Positions 35,524 through 46,501 of a stretch of 64,000 nt of DNA are shown here, one piece after another. The notes below the pieces were generated by a model. That model searched no databases. It saw only the letters and a program-made list of their open reading frames with translations, and was not told the origin of the DNA. The translations under genes and the position numbers were made by a program. Each line of letters begins with the position of its first letter. Position 1 is the first letter of the stretch. The stretch comes from Bombardia bombarda (lineage: Eukaryota > Ascomycota > Sordariomycetes > Sordariales > Lasiosphaeriaceae), in the NCBI GenBank assembly GCA_030512295.1, contig JAULSR010000002.1, positions 5,022,001-5,086,000 on the forward strand. The letters run 5' to 3'.

Positions 35524-37929
35524 ATGGACCACGGCGTATCCATCATCAAGGAGCAGCAGAAAGGTGCGTGCTGCTGTCGAATGGACGTGCGCTTCTATTT
35601 GGCATACTGACCAGCGGCCGCGTGCAGTCATTATCGAGACCGTCAAGAACATCACACGAGGCGACGTGAGCCAGCCCACCCCAAACTTCCCTCCCCTCCC
35701 CCTGCGCGGGTAGACGACAGGGCATTCACTGACGGATTTTCATTCCTACGTGATCGTAGTGGAAGGTGCTGGTCGTGGACGAAGCCACCAAGAAGATTCT
35801 TGATAATGCCGTCAAAGAAGATGACATTCTCAACCACAACATCGCCAGTATGACACCTGGATCACCCCAGAGACATGTCGACAAGCGCTAAAGAGCCGGT
35901 AGATATCGAGCGAATTGAGGAGCGGAGGGAGATGAACCCGACTATGGATGCCATCTACATCCTCTCACCCCAGCCACACATCGTCGAGTGTCTCCTGGCC
36001 GACTTCGAGCGCCGCCGGTACAAGAAGGCTTTCCTGCTCTGGACCGGAGTCCTCCCGGGGGACCTGAGCCGCAAACTCACGCCCATGCGGCCGCTCATAG
36101 CGGGTACATGTGATACCATTGTTTTTACCATCCCCCTTCCGTCTTCGTCTGCTAACCGCGACTTTTAGGTTTCGAGACCGTGTTTATCGATTTCATACCT
36201 CGAGAGTCGCATTTGATCACGTTTAGGGACCCGTGGAGTCTTCCAATATTCTACCATCCTGCCTGCAACGAGCTTGTGGCGGAGCACATGCGGACAATGG
36301 CTCAAAAGGTTCGACAAGCAGCAGCCTGTGGAGCGATTTCGTGAGCTAAATGAGAATGTGTAGATTGCGGCCGTTTGTATAACGTTAGGGGAAATGCCCA
36401 AGGTGCGCTATTATCGGCCGAGGAACCCCATCCACGAGGCGAGTGTTTTGTCCGGGCATCTGGCCCGTTTTGTACAGAAGGAGCTCGATGACTACAAGGA
36501 ATGGGACCCGAATTTCCCCCCTCAGAGCTCACGCCCCCAGGGGGTACTGCTCATCACGGATAGGTCCATGGACCTGATGGCGCCTCTGCTCCATGAGTTC
36601 ACCTACCAAGCAATGGCACACGACCTGCTTCGGATAAAGGACGGCGAGAAGGTGACATTCCATATGACGATCAACGAGGGGACCCCCGCGGCAGAGGAGA
36701 AGGACATGGAGCTTAGCGAGAAGGACAAGGTCTGGGTCGAAAATCGGCACCAACATATGAAGGACACAATCGAGAAGCTTATGGACGATTTCCAAAAGTT
36801 CCTCAAACAGAACCCCAACTTTACAGATCAAGAACAGGATACAACGAGCCTAAACGCCATCAAGGATATGTTGGCGGGCTTGCCACAGTTTCAAGAGATG
36901 AAGGAGGCATACTCACTCCACCTTACCATGGCGCAGGAGTCTATGAACATATTTCAGCGCCACAAGCTCCCAGATATCGCTTCCATAGAGCAAACAATGG
37001 CTACAGGCCTCGATGAGGATCTGAAGAAGCCGAAGAATACCCTGGACCAGGTTGTCCGGCTGCTGGACGACGAGGCCGTTACCCCTTCGGACAGGCTGCG
37101 CCTGATTGCTATTTATGTAATGTATCGCGACGGCGTCATCCCAGAGGATGTGAAGAGGCTCTTAGCACACGCCTCTTTGCCACCGTCCGAGGGAGAAAAG
37201 ATTTCGAATCTCGAGCTCCTTGGCGCGCAGACGACGCGCGGACTAAAAGAAGTCCGTGTACCGCCCACGCCGCTGTTTCCGCGCAACACCAAAAACATCG
37301 CCCAGAGCGAAGAATACGCCCTGTCGCGCTACGAGCCAGCTGTCAAGCACATGCTGGAAGACTTGTGCCGCGGCGCGCTCGACCCGACCGTATTCCCCTA
37401 TACCAACCCGCCCCTCGAGCCAGCCGAAGACGCCCAGGCGATGCAGGGCTCGCTCCGGTCGGCAGCACCACGCTGGGCGTCGGCGAACCGTCGCCAGGTG
37501 GAGAACCGCCAGCGCATCATCGTCTTCATGGCCGGCGGAGCGACTTATTCGGAGGCTCGCGCCTGCTACGACGTGTCGGAGAAGCTGAACCGCGACGTCT
37601 TTTTGGCTACCAGCCACATGCTGACGCCGCAGCTGTTTTTGCGCCAGGTTGGTGATCTCTCGGTCGACAGGAGGCGGCTGGACCTGCCCAAGGATCGGCC
37701 CAAGCCCCGCGCGCCTGCGCATCTGTTTGAGCGGCCCGCTCCACCACCGATGCCGGCTGCTCCGGCACCGGGCGGGCAACGGCGTGCTCCTGTCCCCCCT
37801 GGAGGTGCGGTAGCGGGGCAACAGCCAAGACTGCCGACAAAGGCTTTGGGTGCCATGACGCTGAATAGTGGAAGATCGTCAGCGCCGCCACCGCCGGCAG
37901 CGGCTGGGGGAATGATTGGTCGGCTGTGA
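35524..37929 (+). CDS. sec1: Sec1/Munc18 (SM) protein of exocytosis, SEC1 type
   Basis: Six exons (35524-35563, 35628-35665, 35760-35847, 35903-36103, 36169-36308, 36364-37929) give 690 residues to the first stop. SM proteins clasp syntaxin and SNARE bundles to drive fusion of secretory vesicles at the plasma membrane. Sec1 landmarks are in order: a VIIETVKNITRGDWKVLVVDE segment near the start, ERIEERREMNPTMDAIYILSP, FIPRESHLITFRDPWSLPIFY, the GVLLITDRSMDLMAPLLHEFTYQAM domain-3 entry, and FMAGGATYSEARACYDVSE near residue 560. The Pro/Ala-rich C-terminus ends GGMIGRL. A lysine-rich tail typical of fungal Sec1 lies directly downstream in another frame (see the neighbouring feature), so the true C-terminus is in doubt. 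Early exons are short, as in other fungal SEC1 genes. Yeast Sec1 is the best-known relative. Confidence 0.93.
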
Positions 37930-38027
37930 TTGAGGATGCGACGAAGACGGGGAAGCTTTCGAAGGAGGGGAAGCCGCCTAAGGATAAGGAGAAGAAGAAG
38001 AGGAATATTTTTGGGATTAAGAAGTGA
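37911..38027 (+). other. out-of-frame lysine-rich tail of the Sec1 gene
   Basis: Right after a run of five G (37906-37910) a second frame is open for 38 codons and ends at a TGA (38025-38027). It reads NDWSAVIEDATKTG, then a Lys/Glu-rich stretch ending KKKRNIFGIKK, which resembles the basic ends of fungal Sec1 proteins. One extra G in the run would join the frames. A weak alternative is an intron from the GTAGCG at 37810 to the AG at 37868 (59 nt), which also restores this frame. Confidence 0.6.
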
Positions 38028-39094
38028 GGTGTGGGTGTGTGACGGGTGGACGTGATGGGCGGCTTGCATTCGGCTCGGTGTCGGTCAGCTTGGAGTAGAG
38101 ATGGGGAGGAGAAGGGATAGATAGGCGGGACAAGACGAGACAGGCAATTCGTCAAGTGGCAGGTGGCTAGATAGCTAGACATGTATGTATGTGTATGTAT
38201 GGTTTGTGGCATTTGATTGGAGATGAGCAAGGCGTTTTTTTTGGGGGGGGGGGGGGGAGGCTGTCTGTCTATCATCTGTAGGTACCTTAGGTATGTGCAC
38301 CTATTCCAGTTCTGGTTTATGGACCCAGTATGTATCCATTTGTATCCATTTGTATCCATGTACATGCTTCGTCGACTTTTATACTTTTATAGGAGGAATG
38401 AAGGGCTGCTTGGGGCTTTGGTTGGTACTTGATGGGTAGTGGGTGGGTTGTTGTGTTTAACTATTTTGCTGGAAATAATCTTTGTTTTTTTTTGGTAGTG
38501 ATGACAGGGGGCTTATATAGGTATAATCGTTCACATGCAAATGTAAAATGCCTTGCTCTCTCATGATGTGTACATGTACATCACCCTAAATATTAGCTGA
38601 ATTTCTGGTAGATAAATGCGCATAGTCTCTCACGTTGGTGGATCTCCTTTTAATTTATACATTGCAAGTAATGATTCAACTCAGAAGTAGGTATTTTATG
38701 AACGTTTTCATACACAGAATATTACTGATGTTTCTTTCTGAAACTGACAACCGATTACTGGTGGTCAGGCGAGCCAGGGATGCCAGTGCTTTCTCTTCCC
38801 CACAATTTAAGCGTGCATGTCGCTAAATGGGAGCGGAGGACCATTGACGCTAACCCCAGCACGCGCGCTCGGTAGGCGTGCCCGAGGTGAGACGCGTCGC
38901 CAGGGCAGCGTGCCAGCCAGCCGCCTAACCAAAATTCGTAACAGGGCAAGCTTCACCAACTCAGACATTCGAGATCTGAGGTTCAAGATTTTGCCTGCCC
39001 ACCTTAATTTTTCATTGTGCTTATTGTAGTCGCTTTATTGAATCGTCAATTCCAGCGGCTACCTACCCTCGTGCGGAAACCTTTTTATGAAATA
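38028..39094. other. intergenic region
   Basis: About 1.1 kb between tandem plus-strand genes. It holds a 15-G homopolymer (38243-38257), a TAGGTACCTTAGGTA word (38279-38293), a triple TGTATCCAT repeat (38330-38358) and a GTACATGTAC palindrome (about 38571). No coding sequence is supported. Confidence 0.5.
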
Positions 39095-39821
39095 ATGCCC
39101 AGCAGCAAGAGGAACAGCACCGGCGCCCCCCAGAGCAAGAAGCGAACAAGATCATCACTTAATGCTGAAGAACAGTCGCCGGCCCCAGTCGCTGCCAAAA
39201 AGCAACGCTTGACGACGACGACCACCACCACTACTCTCACAGCCACCACAGCTTTAAATTCTAGCAGCAGCAGTAATGAAGTTTCTTTACAGATTACTAC
39301 TGCACCTCTGAGCAACAGTACAAATCGCCGCGTTTCTCGACGGTCAGAGGGGAACGCACCATCACCATCACCAGCAGCACCACCACCACCCAAACTCACT
39401 CCAGACGTCCAAAGTCCCCAGGTAGCCGTAGCGGGTGATGATTCTACCGCCGCTGATAGCTCTCCAAAGCCAACCCCCCCCTCCTCAAAGAGAAGCCGTC
39501 TCCAAAAGTCCAAACCACCGCAGGTTTCAGTCAGCACCGCCAGCATCTACGACGTCCCGGACTCTGGAGACGATGAGCTGAGCGGTGTGACTGTCGGCAC
39601 GCCGCAGCCATCGCCACAGAAAGCTTCTGCTCCGAGCAACGATATTTTTGGCGAAAATGCAGAGGCGGCGCCCGCTTCTCCTACGGCTCCTACGACTGCT
39701 TTGGCTGTTCCTAACGCAGACACGCCGGTAAAGCGGAAACCCGGCCGTCCCCGGAAAGATCCGAATGTTGCCCCTAAGCCGCTTGGACAGGCGGCAAAGG
39801 CGAGAGCCGCCGCCGCCGCCG

Positions 39822-39853
<32 letters not shown>

Positions 39854-42260
39854 GGGGATGCGGCCCCACCTAAACCCGCCAGGGCCAATGCGCGACGCGG
39901 CGGTCGTGGAGGCCGTGGTGGAAAAGTATCAGCGGCTACTACCGCGTCTGCTGATGGCGATGATGCGGTCCAGGTAGCGGGGCAGCAGCAGCGGCAACCA
40001 AAGGGGATCATGTCCCCCGTCAAACGAGGCGGCGGGGGCGTCGGCGTCGTCAGTGCTCGTGGCCGAGGCGGGGACAGACGCAGTGTTGCGTTCCAGCTCA
40101 GCAAACTGCAGCAGCAGAAGGGAGCTAGGCAGGGAGGGCAAAAGGAGGGAGAGGAGGAGGTTACCTTTCCGGACTTGATCATACCACCACCAAGAAGCAA
40201 GAAGGCCTCTGATGTTAAAAAGGGGAGGGCAGCAGTGGCTGGTATCACGAGAAAGGCGATGACGGCGGCTAAGGCAGGGGAGGAAGAGGAGGAGGAGGAG
40301 GAAGGGCCATCATCATCCGAGGACGACGAGGTGTGCGCCATTTGCGCAAAGCCCGACTCAAAACCCGGCAATGAGATTGTCTTTTGCGACAGCTGCGACA
40401 CGGCCGTGCATCAGGTGTGCTACGGGCTCGAGGTCATCCCGGAAGGGGACTGGATCTGCCGGAGCTGTTCGCAGGACGATGCGGCGGTGGCGACGATGAC
40501 GACGACAGCAATGTCCATGGCGAATACTGTGCCTGGTGGGGGACCACCTGGGGAGTCTCAAGCTCAAGACGGCGACGGTACATTATCAGCATCAAATGTG
40601 GTCGCTGCTGTCGGTCTACACGAAAAGAGACCGGAGATTCCAAAATTTCATCAGCATCTTGGCGCCATGCAGCGAGTGTTGGTCGGCCGGTGCACGGGGA
40701 GGCGCCGGATCAAGCTCCGGGCCCAGGATGAGGCATACGAGAAGGCGCTGCAGCTTGTAGAACAGACTATAGTTGCAGGAGAGGGCAACTCTATGCTGGT
40801 GATTGGTGGCCGTGGGTGTGGGAAGACTACGGTAAGTGTTTGTCTACGATTCTCATGGTCTATTTGGCTCCGTTTACCTCTGAGGGAAGTATTTTGGCTA
40901 AATTAGATGTGGGTTTTTTTTTAGCTGGTCGAGTCCATCGTGGCTGACGTGTCGGGACGTCACAAAAATGAGTTTCATGTCGTGAGGCTGAATGGGTTCA
41001 TTCACACCGACGACAAGTTGGCATTGAGAGAGATATGGCGCCAACTTGGTAAGGAGATGGAAGTCGAGGATGAGCTTATCAACAAGGTTTGTTCCAGCCC
41101 TTGCTCTTCTCCACTCTTGGGAGACTTGTTGAACGATCAGGAACTGATAAGGAAGTGCAGACAAACAACTATGCCGATACACTGGCCTCCCTTCTGGCTC
41201 TGCTGTCCCACCCGTCCGAGATTATCGAGGCCCAGGACGGCGTGACTTCAAGGTCTGTCGTGTTTGTCATTGACGAGTTTGACCTCTTCGCGACGCACGC
41301 CAGACAGACGCTCCTCTACAATCTGTTTGACATTGCCCAGGCCAGAAAGGCGCCGATTGCGGTGCTTGGTCTGACGACGAGGATCGACGTGGTGGAGAGC
41401 CTCGAGAAGAGAGTCAAGAGTCGGTTCAGTCACAGATATGTCTACCTGTCGCTGCCAAAGAGCATGCCTGCGTACTGGGATATCTGTAGACAGGGCCTGA
41501 GTATTGATGACGAGGATATGAAGGCGGAGGGGATTGACCAGGAGTTGGAGGGCCATTCTGCTTTTTGGGAGTGGTGGAATGGGAAGATTGAGGTGAGTGA
41601 ACAGTGAGCGTTGTCACGATGGTATGTACTGACGAGAATGCCCAGGCTCTTCACAAAAATCGCACCTTTCTAGACCATCTCGAGTCTCACTTCTACAGCT
41701 CGAAATCAGTGTCTGCGTTTCTCACCACATGTGTGCTGCCGCTGGCGGCGATGTCCCCGGAATCGCCGTCCCTACAGATTCCGGCATCGTCGTCGTGGCC
41801 ATCTTTCTACGGGGGTACCGTAGCAGCAACCACCGCAATCCAGTGGTTGGAGCCGGCCGACTCCAAGCTGCACCTGCTTGAGGCGCTGTCGGACCTGGAC
41901 CTGTCAATGCTCATCGCGGCGGCGCGGCTCGACATTGTGGCGCACACGGACACAGTCAACTTCGCCATGGCGTACGACGAGTACGCGTCGCTCATGGGCC
42001 GGCACCGGGTGCAGTCGGCCAGCGCGGGCATGCTCGCGGTGGGAGGGGGCACGAGGGTGTGGGGGAGGGGCATCGCGGGCATCGCGTGGGAGCGGCTCGT
42101 GACGCTGGGCTTGCTCGTGCCGGCGGCCATGGGCGGGAGGGGCCTGGTGGGCCAGGGTGGGCTGGACGCAAAGATGTGGAAGGTGGATGTGGCGCTCGAG
42201 GAGATCCCGCCGGCGGTTAAGTTAAATGCCGTGCTAGCGAGGTGGTGTAGGGAGATATGA
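39095..42260 (+). CDS. orc4: origin recognition complex subunit 4 with AT-hook and PHD finger
   Basis: Four exons (39095-40831, 40925-41086, 41161-41592, 41646-42260) give 981 residues, about twice the length of animal ORC4. The extra N-terminus (about 480 residues) is Ser/Thr/Pro/Ala rich, has an AT-hook core PGRPRK at about residues 216-221, a polyAla run, RGGRGGRGG, an acidic Glu run, and a C4HC3 PHD finger at residues 414-458 (C414, C417, C431, C434, H439, C442, C455, C458). The ORC4 AAA+ ATPase follows, with Walker A GGRGCGKTT (571-579) split by intron 1, a Walker B region FVIDEFD (about 668-674), and a C-terminal winged-helix-like region. ORC binds replication origins and loads MCM. The start is the first ATG of the long frame; upstream codons are non-ATG. 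The Orc4 call is firm; the chromatin-reading role of the PHD is inference. Confidence 0.93.
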
Positions 42261-42440
42261 GATGAGCAAAGACAAAGTATGTACATATGGTAATGGGGGA
42301 GTTGGGACCGGTTGTGGTGATTGGATGAATGTGGTATTTTTCACAAGCTCCCAAAAGAAGAGTCCATCTTGACTTATTCCCATCTCGGAATATGGCCATG
42401 CCGTGCGGGAGCGGGAGCGGTAGCGAATGAGCTAAGCTAA

Positions 42441-42480
42441 CGTCCCAGGCCGTCCCAGGCCGTCCCAGACCGTCCCAAGC
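42441..42480. repeat. CGTCCCAGGC tandem decamer
   Basis: Four copies, the last two with one or two changes, followed by one more partial unit. Noncoding. Confidence 0.85.
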
Positions 42481-43245
42481 GCCGTCCCAATCGCCCGGGG
42501 AAGTGGGGTCTGCGGTCTGAGGCGGCCCGGCCTGGGGGGCTCTGTTTGTTGGGTATTGTTGGCTCCATTGGTTCTGATTCGCCGGGGTCGTCTATTTTCA
42601 GGTGCACTGCCCACGTTTAAAGCATCCTAAAAAAGGGCATGCGCCACCTGCCGACTGACCGAACCCCCCGATCGTTCGTGCCTTCCACACTGTGTGCCCT
42701 GTCACGCACTCGCACGGTCGGTCACACCTTCCATCTTCCAAGAAAGGCGCCAAGGTGCTTCATCTTCTGGAATTTGCTGCCCACTACGTACCCTCATAGT
42801 ACAAAACCTCTTGGCCAGGACCGCTTGGCTTGTGCCATGTGCCGTGTGGTATTGCAGCTCGAAGGATTCATGATCCCGTCCTTCTTTCCTTCCATCTCAA
42901 CGTCTCCTTTTATTACTTCATAACCCCTTCCTCATTCTTGCGCAAGCGCGCAATCTCCCCCGTCGTTCGATTCTTTGTCGGCGTGTGTTTCCAAGTTCTA
43001 CCGTTGCGGATGCAGTACCATAGGAGGAGACAAAGAGAGTTTTTCTACATGGCTGTTGCTGCATCGGGCGGTTAACATGCTACGGCGCGCGCGCGTCTCT
43101 CGTCCAAACTACTACCGATCGGGCTCATTTCTCTATTGCGTGCCTCTCTTTGTGTAAATGACTACCTGGCTATCCTTACTTTTGCCCTGTATCATCATTC
43201 CAACCTACCTTGTCCTACCTATTCTTCTACCCACCGTCCTATCTT

Positions 43246-43318
43246 CTTTCTTCCCTGTGTCTGTTTCTTCTCCCAAACAGACTAATCCTATAGTTGTGTT
43301 GTTTCCCTTCCTCTCAAA
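43246..43318 (+). promoter_or_regulatory. CT-rich leader of the DUF7053-type gene
   Basis: A pyrimidine-rich stretch (CTATCTTCTTTCTTCC-like, with CCTTCCTCTC just before the ATG) typical of fungal transcription start and leader regions. The CCCAAACAG at about 43272-43280 could also be an intron acceptor in the 5' UTR. Confidence 0.3.
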
Positions 43319-44908
43319 ATGTCGAAACGAACGACATTCACCACTATCAGCCCCCTCCCGCCGGGCATCTCGCGTCAAGTCGTCCTTGACTTCCTCCATG
43401 ACCATGAGGAAATGATCGACCTCAACCCCTTGGTCAAGGAGCGACACCCCATCAAACCGCCTCCCCATTGCCCTGCCGACGAGTCTCACTGCTCCTGGTA
43501 CTCTCTGACCGACAGGATCTCGTATCTTCCTGGTGGCCTTGCCTCGGGCGACATCACATATACCTGTGCGTTTCACGACATCCCGACGGGCGTGCAGACA
43601 CACTGCTACGCGCCAGCCGGCTTGAGTATGTTTCCCTTCACCCAAACCAGAACAACGGGAATTATATCAAATTGACTGTTCCTTCTCGCAGACATCCGTG
43701 ACAAATGGACGCTCAATGGATACCTGCCCGACGAGCCTCCCATACCCGTCGAGCTCGGTATCGGCGCCCCACCAGTTGGTCTATACATCCGCGAAGACGT
43801 CGACATGAAGTGCAACATGATCATGACGAGCTTCGTCAAGAAGACGCTCAAGAAGTCGCACGCCGCCCTGGTCGAGCGGCTCAAGGAGAAGGCGCAGGTT
43901 GCCAGTGCCTCCGTGGTCACCGCTGGTGACAAGCTCAACGGCCCTAGCTTTAAACGCTTTCACAGCTACAGTCAGTCCGACTCGTCCGCTTCGTCTTTTG
44001 CCGGCTCAATCCGTTCATCTCCATCGCCAACCCCATCTAGGCAATGGACGCCCCCACCGCCGCCCTCGAATTACAGTAATCCTTCTCTGTCGACAATAGC
44101 AGCGCCGCAGGGCCGCCACTCCCCCTCGCCACTTGCGTATCCAACCCAGGATCCATCTTATAGAAAACCAGCAAACTCATTCGGCAGTAGTATACCACTA
44201 CCATATAATTCCCGTATGCATTCCAGATCGCAACCCCAGTTGCGGCCCGAATCGCAAGATGGCCCTACCAGCTCGCCGCACCACTCGCGATCATCATCAC
44301 GAACAAACGAACACCAGAACAGCAGCAATTCCTCTCATCGCGATAATAACAACCAAAGCCCCTATCCCGAACGGCTCCGGGTGTCGGGTCATGTCCGCGA
44401 ACTCTGGCGGCCCTCTGGCCATAACAAGAGCAGCAGCCACAGCGGAATCAACAATGACGGCAGCGGTGATGTATTTGTAAATAGTCGTCATGATTATCAT
44501 CATCCATCGGTTACGAGGATTATCACTACTGATACTGCCAGTGGCAGTGTTTCTCCTATCGGCCATATGATGAATAGGAGTGGGACTAATCATAGTATTG
44601 GGTCAAGTGTTGGTGTAAGTCCCATCGCTGAGACGCCATATCCGCCACCAGTGAACACGGGAGCAAGGAGAATATGGATGGGGGCAGGACACGATGGCAT
44701 ACAAGAGGTTCAACATCCCGATTACCCCCAGCTGAACCCCTACTCGGACGACGCCAAAACTAACCCCCTGGTGCGTGTTGTTGTCCAGGAACCAAGTCCC
44801 CTGGAGCCGGTCCCGCCGCCGCCCGCCCATGTCCACGTGCCGGCTGTGCACGCCGTTCATATAATGGGGGGATCCTTGCATGGGTCGTTTGTTGCCGAGT
44901 TGGAGTAG
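43319..44908 (+). CDS. DUF7053-type protein with disordered C-terminus
   Basis: Two exons (43319-43625 and 43692-44908; GTATGT donor, TTGAC branch, CGCAG acceptor) give 507 residues. The first 170 or so residues form a compact domain (MSKRTTFTTISPLPPGI start, a HSxS-like SHCSWYSLTDRISYLPGG core, HDIPTGVQTHCYAPAGLNIRDKW, and a final Lys-rich helix around FVKKTLKKSHAALVERLKEK). I recognise this as the fungal DUF7053 family, function unknown; the fold may be of lipid- or ligand-binding type, but that is a guess. The remaining 330 residues are Ser/Pro/His/Asn rich and disordered. A conserved N-terminus and variable tail are usual for the family. No signal peptide or membrane segment is seen. Confidence 0.8.
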
Positions 44909-45774
44909 GTTCTTTTGGGGCGGTCAGGAACGAGAAGGGGAGTTGGCTGATTCGTGTTAACTTGTCAGTCACGGGTTAGTTGGGCGTTTTGTGGTTTACG
45001 GTGTGGTTTGATTAGCCCCTCTTTCTTTTCTACGTGTTTTGAGGATAAGGCATGACCTTGGCCGGTGGTGTTTGCGGGAAATTGGCGTTGGGACTGTATC
45101 TGTTTTTCCTGTTTCCGGCGCAACCAAGCATTATACCAGGTAGGTAGCTTTCAAAAGTCAATATCCATCATTTATGAAGTTTTAGCTATTTCGGTCTGTG
45201 TGGTATCTGGTTGATTGGGCCAGTGTGGATGCAGTCGCCATCTGTTGTCAGAACCCTTGGTACTCACAGATGGGTCGCGACTTTCCAAGATCGGCAAGAA
45301 ATCCACAGCCATACTGTCTTTCAATAAGACAAAGGTTTGGTTTTATTCTTGCTGCGGTTTTGTATTTGCTTGAACTTGTTGTGAAACAAATGCGTGTACG
45401 TAAATAAGTAAATAATCAGATTTCGAAGAACATGGTAGGTGAATAACAAGAGGTGGGGGAGAAGAAGGAATCACCGTTTCTCAGACCCTCACATCAACCG
45501 TGAAAGGCTAATGGGAAAAGAAAAAGAACAAGAATAAAAATAGAAGCAAGGATAAACGCCGCGTGTATAACCCAGCTAATCAAATCAGACAAAACCGCCC
45601 GTAAACCACTGACCAAACCACCACACTCAAAGTCTCAAAGTCAAAGATCAAAATCAACCACCAAAAAAGAAAACAAGAATTATATCCCCCCTTTTTCAGT
45701 TTCTCCTCTCCCCACGACGATCCCCGACCCCAACCCTCCCACTATCTCATAAACTGACAGAAGCAGACTCAAAC
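44909..45774. other. intergenic region between convergent genes
   Basis: 0.87 kb of AT-rich sequence holding the two 3' UTRs. A purine-rich A/G tract lies at about 45430-45560 on the plus strand. No gene is supported. Confidence 0.55.
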
Positions 45775-46277
45775 TCATAGCGCAAACACGCCCAGCGCAC
45801 CCGCCGCCGCGGCCAAGACAAAGCCCAGCGCAACATTGCGGCCCGGGGCGCCCGCGACGACGACGACGTGGCTCGACGTCGTGGTGGGCGCGGCGGGAGC
45901 GACCGTAGCCCAAGTGGAGACGTACGGAGCAGGCGGCGCGGGCACGGGGTCGGCGTGCCACGCAGGGGGCGCGGGGGGTGCCGGGTGGACGTGGGTTGAG
46001 ACGGGCTATGATAGATAAACATTTACTAGTCAATACTTGTTCTCACAACAAAAATAAAAAGGATAAAAGTGAGTAGTTGTAACCCACAGCAGGCGTGCTC
46101 GTGCACGAAGTCAGCGTCAGCAAGGTCGGCGTCGACACGCAGATGGTGGACGAGCCCCAGGTGATGGTGGTGGGCGTCGGGCAGTACGTGGTGAAGACGC
46201 TCGAGCTGGACGTGGTGCTCGTGGTGAAGGTGGGATCGCACGACGTGGTGGACGTGGTGCTGGTGATGGTCGGGTCC

Positions 46278-46313
<36 letters not shown>

Positions 46314-46501
46314 GAGCCCCAGGGGTCGGACCAGGACCAGGACGAAGCAGTCGAGGTGGTGGAAGACGTCTCGGTGGCGGTGGCAGTGGTCGTCGGGTCG
46401 ACAGTGCCTGTCTCGGATGTCGTGGTGGACTTCCAGTGGTTGGCCGAGACGACGCTGGCGGCAGCCGCCAGGGGGAGGAGGGTCTTGGAGGAGAAGTGCA
46501 T
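45775..46501 (-). CDS. GPI-anchored Ser/Thr-rich cell-wall protein
   Basis: Two minus-strand exons (46501-46088 and 46005-45775; GTGGGT donor, ATCATAG acceptor) give 214 residues. Residues 1-20 are a clear signal peptide (MHFSSKTLLPLAAAASVVSA). The mature part is Thr/Ser rich, contains a six-fold Thr-Glu run (about residues 64-74) coded by GAGACC repeats, and has four cysteines (88, 107, 121, 133) in the middle. After splicing, the C-terminus becomes Pro/Ala rich, then His-Val rich, and ends in a short spacer (GAPGRN) followed by a hydrophobic tail (VALGFVLAAAAGALGVFAL). This tail is the classical GPI-attachment signal. Without the splice the frame would end in a different hydrophobic tail, so the intron matters to the call. 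A wall-mannoprotein role is inferred; the family is not named. Confidence 0.8.
46279..46314. repeat. GGTCTC tandem hexamer (codes Thr-Glu repeats)
   Basis: Five perfect GGTCTC units and a partial one. On the minus strand they read ACC-GAG and give the TETETE run of the GPI-anchored protein. Confidence 0.9.

Larger units (their letters stand above)
42261..43318. other. intergenic region
   Basis: Between tandem plus-strand genes. It has a 10-mer tandem repeat (42441-42480) and, from about 43160, a strongly pyrimidine-rich strand that leads into the next gene. Short open frames overlap and are not supported. Confidence 0.5.

Noticed and set aside
39547..40401. 284-residue minus-strand frame rich in Ser, Ala and Pro
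   Set aside because: It is the antisense of the low-complexity N-terminus of ORC4, produced by GC-rich triplet repeats.
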